Shown here piece by piece: positions 16,309 through 23,486 of a stretch of DNA of 43,474 nt. The notes beneath the pieces are model-generated. The model made no database searches, had not been told where the DNA came from, and was given only the letters and a program-made list of their open reading frames with translations. Each line of letters opens with the position of its first letter. Position 1 is the first letter of the stretch. Made by a program: the position numbers and the translations under genes. Source of the DNA: Bacteroidales bacterium (GTDB lineage Bacteria; Bacteroidota; Bacteroidia; Bacteroidales; VadinHA17); NCBI GenBank assembly GCA_003141715.1, contig PLNF01000037.1, forward strand, positions 1 through 43,474. Direction: 5' to 3'.

Positions 16309-17319
16309 TCACGCCATTGGGCCATTGGGCCTTTGCGCCATTCCTTTATAATACTCCGCAACTACCTCATCCATAACCTTGCTTGTTCTGGCTCCTGTTA
16401 TTCCGGTACTGGGAGAAGCTCCTTGCCCGTTGAGTGATTGAACTATTTTTTCAATAAGATAGTACTGAACATGCTCAGGGCGTTCATTGATGAATTTCTG
16501 ACGGCCTGATTCATTTGTAAGAACAATTGGTTCAAAACTAAATGTCGAAAATTTAATGGACCCTTTATCTCCTATAATCTCTATGGTATCTCTGCCGCTA
16601 TCAAGGGAAGCACTGAAAGACCATGTACCGGTTCCAATAATATTATCACAAAAGATAAATTCAGCTGAAACAAAATCTTCGGCTTTATATAGCCCTGCAT
16701 GATTTACTGCTATCGATTTGACTTTCTGAATTGGTCCGAAAAGAAAATCAAGATAATCAAGCTGATGGGAGGCCATATCGAAGAAATGTCCACCGCCTGA
16801 TATTTTAGGATCAACCCGCCATGATGGTTTTCCGGCTTTTTCATCTGCAGAAGGAGACTTGAATAGCTGTACCATTAAAAAACGTACTTTTCCAATACCA
16901 CCATTTTCAATGAGATTTTTAACTAAAAGGAAACCGGGAAGGGCTCTTCTGTAATATGCTACAAAAACCGGAACCCGGAATTTTTCAGCTGCTTTGTTTA
17001 TTTTAAGGCATTCGGAGTAGTTTACAGCCATTGGTTTCTCAATATAGACCGGTTTGCGGGCTTTAATAACTTCAATGGCATATTCAGCATGGCTTCCCGG
17101 GGGAGTGGCAATATATACAGCATTAATATCCTTGTCGTTAATCAGATCCGCAGCCTTTGAATAAAATTTTGGAACATTATGTCGCCGGGCATAATCCTCA
17201 GCCAGGATGGCATCTCTCCGCATAACGGCAATCAGTTGTGAATCTCTTACCTTATTAAATGCCGGACCACTTTTTACTTCAGTGACGTTACCACACCCAA
17301 TTATTCCCCAGTTTATCAT
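16309..17319 (-). CDS. Gfo/Idh/MocA-family oxidoreductase
   Basis: A 336-residue NAD(P)-dependent oxidoreductase. Rossmann motif GIIGCGNVTEVKSGPAFNKV at residues 5-24, AVYIATPPGSHAEYAIE, and the family signature YIEKPMAVNYSECLKI with the conserved EKP Lys. SGGGHFFDMASHQLDYLDFLFG carries the His/Asp active-site pair. The substrate is a sugar, sugar acid or inositol-like compound; I cannot say which. It follows the LarA-like gene by 22 nt. The last ten residues (MAQRPNGPMA) and the stop are encoded within or next to an octamer repeat (16312-16343), so the present C-terminus may be a by-product of repeat growth. Confidence 0.85.
   Translation of the reverse strand: MINWGIIGCGNVTEVKSGPAFNKVRDSQLIAVMRRDAILAEDYARRHNVPKFYSKAADLINDKDINAVYIATPPGSHAEYAIEVIKARKPVYIEKPMAVNYSECLKINKAAEKFRVPVFVAYYRRALPGFLLVKNLIENGGIGKVRFLMVQLFKSPSADEKAGKPSWRVDPKISGGGHFFDMASHQLDYLDFLFGPIQKVKSIAVNHAGLYKAEDFVSAEFIFCDNIIGTGTWSFSASLDSGRDTIEIIGDKGSIKFSTFSFEPIVLTNESGRQKFINERPEHVQYYLIEKIVQSLNGQGASPSTGITGARTSKVMDEVVAEYYKGMAQRPNGPMA
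16312..16343. repeat. Four CAAYGGCN octamers overlapping the end of the Gfo/Idh gene
   Basis: The minus strand reads GAATGGCG, CAAAGGCC, CAATGGCC, CAATGGCG in exact 8-nt phase and ends next to the TGA stop (16309-16311). The same octamer family recurs at 29654-29701. Confidence 0.65.
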
Positions 17320-17341
17320 CTTATGAATTTAATAATAATTT

Positions 17342-18613
17342 TTATGCCAACCGCTGCTTTGATGTCCATAATCCAAGTGCAGGATTTGAGATATAGTAGA
17401 CTTCCTCTCCGTCATCCATTTTATTAAAACCTTCTTTCAGTTTTTTTGGATTGAATTTCTTCAACATATCATTGATATCATGATATTTAAAGTTTACTGA
17501 TTCTATCTCTTTCCCTGTCAGGTATCCAGGGCAATAAGTTATTGAGAATCTTCCTTCTGAACTTCCATGAATCAGATGAGCAGCTGCACTCAGATTATTA
17601 TTAAGTTCTTCATTCTCCTTCAGAGATTTCAATGTGGCTGGTGTTCCTCGATAACCATACTTCCTGATCAACCGGTCTATCTCTTTGTCCTCACCAAACT
17701 CTTTTAAACCTGGTGCCAGAACAATCAACTCCCCATTATCAGCCATTGCCATACGGGTCCGGTAAATACTTTTGTTCCCGACCCATGTGCTTTTATACTC
17801 GGCAGGATCAAGATAGACAACAACTTTTTTCAGTGTTTTTTCAAGTACATTGAAGTTTACCTTAAGGGAAAGATCCGCTGCAAGCCTGAATACTTCTTCA
17901 TCATCGCCGACAAAAAGTCCTCTCACCACAAGTTTTCCTCCTTCATCGCGGCCTATGACAGTATGTACATAAACGATAGGTAAATGGCCCGTAAAATTAG
18001 CAGAGGCATAGTTCAGGAGAGACCTCACAGGATTATCCGCTTTTCCCATAATACGCTCCATGCCATAAACCGCTCCGATAAAATGACTTTTGTTAATACC
18101 TTCAGGTCCGCCTGTCCCGATAAACAGGTTCTTATTATAATTGGCCATGCCTATGACTTCATGTGGGACAACCTGTCCGACTGATAATATCAGGTCATGT
18201 CCACCATTGAAAACCAGTCTGTTAAGCTGGGCCGGCCATGAATAATTCAAAGCACCTGCAGTAATATCAGATACGAATTCTCCGGGTACTGTACCTACAG
18301 TCACGACATCATTTCTCCAGTCATGTACTCGAAAAAGTGATTTTTTCACTCCTTTATACATTTTGTCCAGCTGAGTGTCAGTCATTGGAGAGTGGGTACC
18401 AATGGCAGGGAGGATATCTTTCAGGCTATCCTTATAATATTGGTAAATATAAGTAGTAAGTTCCCCGGCTCTTGAATGAAAGCGGGTACAATCGGGAGGT
18501 ACAACCAGCACCTTCTTTCTTACACCGAGCTTTTTCAATGCAGAAAAAATGGCTGACTCAAGGTCTTTTGAGTTAAGGACTGTATTCTCTGAACCGGATT
18601 TGAAATATATCAT
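17342..18613 (-). CDS. LarA-family nickel-pincer racemase/epimerase homologue
   Basis: A 423-residue protein of the lactate racemase (LarA, former DUF2088) family. Catalytic landmarks are present: VPPDCTRFHSR (D41, T43, R44, H46), IGTHSPMT (H74), GQVVPHEVIG (H151) and MANYNKNLFIG (K161). The 10-residue spacing H151-K161 equals that of H174-K184 in L. plantarum LarA, where the Lys holds the nickel pincer cofactor covalently. Family members racemise or epimerise 2-hydroxy acids. The place between a HAD hydrolase and a Gfo/Idh oxidoreductase in a hexuronate operon suggests an aldonate or uronate-derived sugar acid as substrate and not lactate. The cofactor genes larB, larC and larE are not in the window. 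Function beyond the family is inferred. Confidence 0.8.
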   Translation of the reverse strand: MIYFKSGSENTVLNSKDLESAIFSALKKLGVRKKVLVVPPDCTRFHSRAGELTTYIYQYYKDSLKDILPAIGTHSPMTDTQLDKMYKGVKKSLFRVHDWRNDVVTVGTVPGEFVSDITAGALNYSWPAQLNRLVFNGGHDLILSVGQVVPHEVIGMANYNKNLFIGTGGPEGINKSHFIGAVYGMERIMGKADNPVRSLLNYASANFTGHLPIVYVHTVIGRDEGGKLVVRGLFVGDDEEVFRLAADLSLKVNFNVLEKTLKKVVVYLDPAEYKSTWVGNKSIYRTRMAMADNGELIVLAPGLKEFGEDKEIDRLIRKYGYRGTPATLKSLKENEELNNNLSAAAHLIHGSSEGRFSITYCPGYLTGKEIESVNFKYHDINDMLKKFNPKKLKEGFNKMDDGEEVYYISNPALGLWTSKQRLA

Positions 18614-18653
18614 AATTGACTTTTTTACTCATTTTGGCCCCCCAATCCCGCAA

Positions 18654-19535
18654 TTATTTCCAGTTCGGATGCTCCGGCAAATATGTCTCAAACTCTTCAA
18701 TCAGATTCTCCTCATATGCGCCTTTAAATTTTCCTGCAAAGAACCTGTTCAGACCTTCTATATAAAGTTTTTCCCATGATTCTTCTTCTTTTCCGGGATT
18801 GATGGGAAAGAAGAGGACTCCGTTTGATTTGGCAGCCTTGAGATCCCCGTTAGCATCCCCGATCATGAGAATCTTTTCATCTGCATACTTACCCTTAGCA
18901 GCATATTTAAGATGTTCTGCTTTAGTTCCATGTTCCTGCCCGGCTATCATCCTGAGAAAATGGTCGATTCTGTTCTCTTCCCATTCACGCTTCAATGCTT
19001 CAAATGGTGTCTGTGAAACAACCATGACATCCGCAGTTGACTTTATTTTCTCAAGGCATTCTTTGACAAATGGGAAGGGAGTCATTCCGAATACCATTTT
19101 TTCGATGTCCTCATTTACCTTCAGCGACCATTCAAGTGTCTGTGTAATGAAAGGATCATTTATGTCGTCTGCATATTTTTTTAATGTCGGATTCCCAAGC
19201 TTTGTCTCTTTCTTTATCCATTCTATAAGCGGAGCAGCTGAAGGAACGGTGAAATTTCTGGCTTTTATTTCGGGTCGGGTTGCCAGAAGTCTGAGCGTTT
19301 CATTTATTGCCAGGAACCGATTGCATCCCCTGTAAGTTGAATATAGATTCACAAATTCCCATGTCTCGCGGGCATACTTCGAAACAGGCTGCATCCTGAA
19401 ATACTTTATGAAGTTAGGGCAGAAACACTCTTTCTGTTTTATCTCCATTGTATCAAAAGCACAACCATCGGAATCAATTCCTATAAAAAACTCTTTCTCC
19501 GGCTTTAAGGCTATTAACTGTTCCTGTGGATTCAT
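18654..19535 (-). CDS. HAD-superfamily hydrolase
   Basis: A 293-residue cytosolic protein. HAD motif I is DSDGCAFD (D21 nucleophile, D23 acid), motif II is VMVVSQTP, and motif III/IV is KILMIGDANGDLKAAKSNGVLFFPINPG. A large helical cap lies between motifs I and II. The operon position (between PPi-PFK and the LarA homologue; gaps of 70 and 40 nt) suggests a phosphosugar or phospho-sugar-acid phosphatase in the uronate pathway. The substrate is not recognisable. Confidence 0.75.
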   Translation of the reverse strand: MNPQEQLIALKPEKEFFIGIDSDGCAFDTMEIKQKECFCPNFIKYFRMQPVSKYARETWEFVNLYSTYRGCNRFLAINETLRLLATRPEIKARNFTVPSAAPLIEWIKKETKLGNPTLKKYADDINDPFITQTLEWSLKVNEDIEKMVFGMTPFPFVKECLEKIKSTADVMVVSQTPFEALKREWEENRIDHFLRMIAGQEHGTKAEHLKYAAKGKYADEKILMIGDANGDLKAAKSNGVLFFPINPGKEEESWEKLYIEGLNRFFAGKFKGAYEENLIEEFETYLPEHPNWK

Positions 19536-19542
19536 GATATTT

Positions 19543-19577
19543 AAAAGTAAAAAGTAAAAAGTAAAAAGTTAAAAGTT
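19543..19577. repeat. Five AAAAGTA/AAAAGTT heptamers
   Basis: Three AAAAGTA and two AAAAGTT units run in strict 7-nt phase in the spacer between PPi-PFK and the HAD gene. The complement TACTTTT recurs as heptamers at 32560-32573. Confidence 0.6.
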
Positions 19578-19605
19578 CAAGGATCAAAGTTTAAAAGAAC
19601 GTTAG

Positions 19606-20907
19606 TTACTTTTTTTCATATGCTTCAAGTTTATATGCGGGTAGTTTCTTATCCACAAATTTCATTTTGAATCTTGCAAACCTCTGTCTCCCGTTAATGA
19701 TAGGCACTGATGGCCAGTCTTCACCAATCAGAGGTCTGGCGTATGCAAGAAATTCATCTGTAACATCGCAACGACTTTTGGCAATCCAATGTTCAGGAAA
19801 TGTTCTTTCTGAAAGTGCAACTTTCTCAAGCGGAACTTTATCGTACCTTACATTATATATAAACCCAGGTTCTCTCAGAATAGTGGCCATCCAGCCATTC
19901 CCTTCATATAAAGCTATCTCAACAGCTTTCTGTCCCACCTTATATGCTTCATCGAGGTCGACGATCGAGGCATAAGCAGCGGTATCCCGTTGATCAGTTC
20001 CCATAGACTGACCCCTGGCGGCACCTCTGGCTTTCAAACCCTTATTGTTAAGATAATTCACAACAGTCTGGAAGACAGAATTCTGACTCGATCCAAAAGA
20101 GGTATGACCAAAAGCATCCGTTACTTCTCCGATACTGACGACGTCAAATCCTTCGCTTACAACAACGATACATCTTCCATCTTTTTTCAACTGGTCATTG
20201 ACATTATCGACCAGATTATCGATAGATACCTTTGATTCTGCCATATAGATCTGCAGAGGCATATTCCTATCCGGATCGGCAAGTCTTGCAGCCGCAGGAA
20301 TATAACCAATTTTCCGTCCCATTGCCTGGATAACCAATACGGGATCAGCAGGAGCGGAGCCCATATTCTCTTCATTGGCATTCTGAATAATATGCGACCA
20401 GTATCTTGCCACACTTCCATATCCCGGAGTGTGATCAATAAGTTTGAATTCATTGTCACCCAAATCATTATCAATTGTTTTTGGAACTCCCACTGCAATC
20501 ATGTCAAGACCTTTGGTCTTTGCCATTTCACTGACTTTGAAAGCAGTATGTTGTGAATCATTACCGCCTATATAGAAAAAGTATCCGATATTATGAGCCT
20601 TAAACACTTCCATTATTCTCTGGAAATCTTTTTGCTGTGTATCTTTAAGTTTATATCGACAGGTACCTATACTTCCGGCAGCAGGTGTGTTTCTTAAAAG
20701 GGCAACCTCCTCTTCACTCTGGGCTGACAGATCAAGTAGCTCCTCATTCAGAACTCCTTCTATCCCATGCCATCCTCCATATACCTTCCCAAATTTGTCA
20801 GGGAACATCTTGCAGGTCTCGATAATCCCTCGCAATGAACTATTGATAACCGGCGAGGGTCCGCCTGACTGGGCCACTATTACATTCTTAGCCATAGTCT
20901 TTGTCAT
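19606..20907 (-). CDS. pfp: 6-phosphofructokinase, probably PPi-dependent
   Basis: A 433-residue PFK-family enzyme, longer than the 320-residue bacterial ATP-PFK and typical of the PPi-type/long clade. Nucleotide/PPi loop QSGGPSPVINSSLRG (13-27), IGGNDSQHTAFK (113-124) with Asp117 at the position that is Gly in ATP-dependent enzymes, and GVPKTIDNDL (140-149) with Lys143, the second residue associated with PPi use and with the catalytic Asp146. AMGRKIGYIPAAARL and SEGFDV follow. Asn116 replaces the usual first Asp of GGDD. It would phosphorylate fructose 6-phosphate reversibly. A promiscuous role on another sugar phosphate is possible given the operon. Confidence 0.85.
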   Translation of the reverse strand: MTKTMAKNVIVAQSGGPSPVINSSLRGIIETCKMFPDKFGKVYGGWHGIEGVLNEELLDLSAQSEEEVALLRNTPAAGSIGTCRYKLKDTQQKDFQRIMEVFKAHNIGYFFYIGGNDSQHTAFKVSEMAKTKGLDMIAVGVPKTIDNDLGDNEFKLIDHTPGYGSVARYWSHIIQNANEENMGSAPADPVLVIQAMGRKIGYIPAAARLADPDRNMPLQIYMAESKVSIDNLVDNVNDQLKKDGRCIVVVSEGFDVVSIGEVTDAFGHTSFGSSQNSVFQTVVNYLNNKGLKARGAARGQSMGTDQRDTAAYASIVDLDEAYKVGQKAVEIALYEGNGWMATILREPGFIYNVRYDKVPLEKVALSERTFPEHWIAKSRCDVTDEFLAYARPLIGEDWPSVPIINGRQRFARFKMKFVDKKLPAYKLEAYEKK

Positions 20908-20954
20908 ATATAATTGTTTTGTAACAGGTATTTGATTCGTTTGTTTTATAATAT

Positions 20955-21009
20955 GTTGCTCGTTGCTGATTACTAGTTATTTTAGAAATTTGATTTCAAA
21001 TTTTCAAAT
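20955..21009. repeat. Short tandem duplications upstream of PPi-PFK
   Basis: GTTGCTC/GTTGCTG (20955-20968, period 7) and two TTTCAAA units 8 nt apart (20994-21008) lie in the 105-nt spacer between PPi-PFK and the SDR gene. No promoter was convincing in this spacer. Confidence 0.4.
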
Positions 21010-21012
21010 TGC

Positions 21013-21855
21013 TTACACTCCGCTATATGCACTAAACCCCCCGTCAACCGGTATAACTACGCCTGTAACAAACTTTGACAAGTCAGAGACAAGGTATATA
21101 AGTGTGCCTGTTAATTCTTCAGGTACACAATAGCGTTCCATTGGTGTACCATTTATTATTTTCTTTCCTCTTGGCGTAAGGCCTCCGGTTTTTTCATCAA
21201 TTAAGAGGAATCTATTCTGATTTGTTAAAAGAAATCCGGGAGCTATTGCATTAACCCTGACACCTGTTTTTGAAAAATGAACCGCCAGCCATTGTGTGAA
21301 ATTATTAACCGCTGCTTTTGCAGCAGAATAAGCGGCAATCTTAGTCAGGGGCCTGTATGAGTTCATTGAAGAAATATTTATTATAACTCCTGATTTTTTC
21401 TTGACAAGGTCAGTCCCGAAAACCATGGATGGAATGAGCGTGCCTTTAAAGTTGAGGTCAAATACCTTATCAAATCCTTCGATTTGAAGTCCAAAAAATG
21501 TCTCTTCGAGGTTTTCGTCTTCAGTACCTTCCATTTTTTCGACCCTTGTGGTTGCTTCAGGAGAGTTCCCGCCGGCTCCGTTTATCAGTATGTCAATAGG
21601 GCCGAACCTCTCATGAATGTCTTTCCTTGCAGCCTCCAAAGATATCTTGTCGAGAACACTGGCTGAAACTCCTATGGATGGTGTATTAAACTCTTTTTCA
21701 ATCTGTTTCGCAACAACAGTTGCCCCATCTTTGTTGAGGTCGAGGATAACAGTTTTCACCCCATGCGCGGCAAGTGATCTTGCCATGGTTGAACAGATAA
21801 TACCTGCTCCCCCTGTTATGACAGCTATTTTATCTCTTAAATTTAAATCATTCAT
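21013..21855 (-). CDS. uxuB: SDR-type D-mannonate oxidoreductase (fructuronate reductase)
   Basis: A 280-residue short-chain dehydrogenase. Cofactor motif TGGAGIICSTMARSLAAHG (15-33), NGAGG, and the active-site block ISSMNSYRPLTKIAAYSAAKAAVNNF with Ser, Tyr and Lys. The insertion VEKMEGTEDENLEETFFGLQIEGFDKVFDLNFKGT and the C-terminal PMERYCVPEELTGTLIYLVSD are typical of the YjmF/UxuB-like SDR group and not of the long polyol-dehydrogenase UxuB of E. coli. It would reduce D-fructuronate to D-mannonate with NAD(P)H. It follows uxaC by 48 nt, consistent with this role. Confidence 0.82.
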   Translation of the reverse strand: MNDLNLRDKIAVITGGAGIICSTMARSLAAHGVKTVILDLNKDGATVVAKQIEKEFNTPSIGVSASVLDKISLEAARKDIHERFGPIDILINGAGGNSPEATTRVEKMEGTEDENLEETFFGLQIEGFDKVFDLNFKGTLIPSMVFGTDLVKKKSGVIINISSMNSYRPLTKIAAYSAAKAAVNNFTQWLAVHFSKTGVRVNAIAPGFLLTNQNRFLLIDEKTGGLTPRGKKIINGTPMERYCVPEELTGTLIYLVSDLSKFVTGVVIPVDGGFSAYSGV

Positions 21856-21903
21856 ATATAATGTGTTAGATCTTAATTCTTAATATGTTTTATGCTCTGG
21901 GGG

Positions 21904-23301
21904 TCAAAATGAGAAATACTCCTTCGCATTTCTGTATGAAATACCTTCAATTATTGATTTCAATAGTTCTTCTTCATCAGGAATGAGCCCTTTTTCAACT
22001 TCTTCCCCCACAAAATTACACACCAGGCGTCTGAAATATTCGTGCCGCGGGTAGGAGAGGAAACTGCGTGAATCAGTGACCATTCCTATAAACCTTCTTA
22101 ATAATCCGAGAGCTTCGATATCCTTCAGATGCTTTTCAATACCACTTTTCTGATCGAGGAACCACCAGGCAGCTCCATATTGGACTTTCGCTGCAGATGA
22201 ACCGTCATTAAAATTCCCGGCCATTGTTATCATCATCTCATTATCTGCGGGATTCAGATTATAGAGAATCGTTTTTGTAAGCTGATCCTTATTATCAAGT
22301 TCACTGAGAAACTTCGATATTTTCAGCGGATCTTGTGCAATTCCGATTGAATCCCAGCCTGTATCCGGCCCCATCTCTCTGAACATCCTGGCATTGCTAT
22401 TTCTCATTGCACCAACATGAAACTGTTGAGTCCAGCCTCTTTTATGATTCAATCTGCAGAGTTCAAGCATCACAGCTGTTTTATATTTTTCAGCTTCATC
22501 AGATGAAATGATCTCTTCTTTAATCAGTTTCTTAAAAATCCTGTTAATTTCCGGTGAAGTAAAAGGGACAAAATAAAAACGGTCAAGACCGTGATCAGAT
22601 AATCTGCATCCCATTTCATGAAAGAACCCGTGTCTTTTATCCAATGCCTCAAGAAGAGCATCAAAATTCCTGATCTCAGTTCCATTCACCAGTTCCAGTT
22701 TCTTTATGTATGCCTTGAATTTCTCAGGATCCTCAGTTTTAATTACATTATCGGGCCGGAAAGTTGGCAGAACTTGAATTTCGAAAGTGTCTTTCAGTTT
22801 CAGATGATGTTCAAGATTATCTGTAGGGTCATCAGTTGTACAGACGACCTCTGCTTTCATTTTTCGTAAAATAGATCTGGTACTGAATTCTTTCGTCTGA
22901 AGCAGGGTAGAAGCTTTTTCATAAATCCCCGTAGCTGTCGATGGCGAAAGGAGTTCAGTTATATTGAAATATCTTAAAAGTTCGAGATGTGTCCAGTGAT
23001 AAAGAGTATTTCCTGCTATGGCAGGGACTGTTTCTGCCCATTTTTTAAATTTTTCGATGTCTGAAGCATTCCCTGTGCAATATTTTTCGTTGACACCATT
23101 TGTTCTCATTGCCCGCCATTTATAATGATCACCTTCGAGCCAGGCTTGTGTAAGATTTGTGAATTGATAGTCTCCGTCAATCATTGCAGGTGACAGATGG
23201 CAGTGGAAATCAATAATAGGCTGATTCTCAGAATATATATGATAAAGTTTTTCAGCTGTTTTATTCCCTAAAAGAAAATTCTCATGAATAAATGGTTTCA
23301 T
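21904..23301 (-). CDS. uxaC: Glucuronate/galacturonate isomerase
   Basis: A 465-residue cytosolic amidohydrolase-fold enzyme that isomerises D-glucuronate to fructuronate and D-galacturonate to tagaturonate. It has the family start NFLLGNKTAEKLYHIY, the metal-site motif IIDFHCHLSP (about 30-39), AMRTNGVNEKYCTG, VVCTTDDPTDNLEHH, QFHVGAMRNSNARMF, the C-terminal VTDSRSFLSYPRHEYFRRLVCNFVG and the usual length. It is first in the ten-gene minus-strand run and divergent from the GH105 gene, with a shared regulatory gap. Confidence 0.95.
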   Translation of the reverse strand: MKPFIHENFLLGNKTAEKLYHIYSENQPIIDFHCHLSPAMIDGDYQFTNLTQAWLEGDHYKWRAMRTNGVNEKYCTGNASDIEKFKKWAETVPAIAGNTLYHWTHLELLRYFNITELLSPSTATGIYEKASTLLQTKEFSTRSILRKMKAEVVCTTDDPTDNLEHHLKLKDTFEIQVLPTFRPDNVIKTEDPEKFKAYIKKLELVNGTEIRNFDALLEALDKRHGFFHEMGCRLSDHGLDRFYFVPFTSPEINRIFKKLIKEEIISSDEAEKYKTAVMLELCRLNHKRGWTQQFHVGAMRNSNARMFREMGPDTGWDSIGIAQDPLKISKFLSELDNKDQLTKTILYNLNPADNEMMITMAGNFNDGSSAAKVQYGAAWWFLDQKSGIEKHLKDIEALGLLRRFIGMVTDSRSFLSYPRHEYFRRLVCNFVGEEVEKGLIPDEEELLKSIIEGISYRNAKEYFSF

Positions 23302-23328
23302 ATCTTTAAAAGAGAATATAAAATTATT

Positions 23329-23393
23329 TAAATTTGATAATTAATGTTTCGTTAACGATCACGAAATTATGAATTTCAAATCAATTAATCAAG
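23329..23393. promoter_or_regulatory. Divergent control region of the uxaC and GH105 operons
   Basis: The palindrome TCGTTAACGA (23349-23358) overlaps a wider inverted repeat TTTCGT-N8-ACGAAA (23347-23366). On the plus strand TAAATTTG (23329-23336) matches the -7 consensus; on the minus strand TAATTTCG (23369-23362) is close to it and has CTTG 20 nt upstream. The palindrome therefore falls near both predicted transcription starts, a usual place for a LacI-family operator. Binding by the LacI protein at 12399-13454 is inferred. Confidence 0.42.
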
Positions 23394-23486
23394 AAATTTG
23401 GAAAGATAAAAGGCAGAAGGAGAAAGGAAAAATTGGAATGATGGAATAATGTAATGATGGAAAACCCTGGATAAAAATCAATATAA

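Noticed and set aside
18799-19335. 178-codon open frame antisense to the HAD gene
   Set aside because: It mirrors the HAD coding sequence and shows no start context or domain; a shadow frame.
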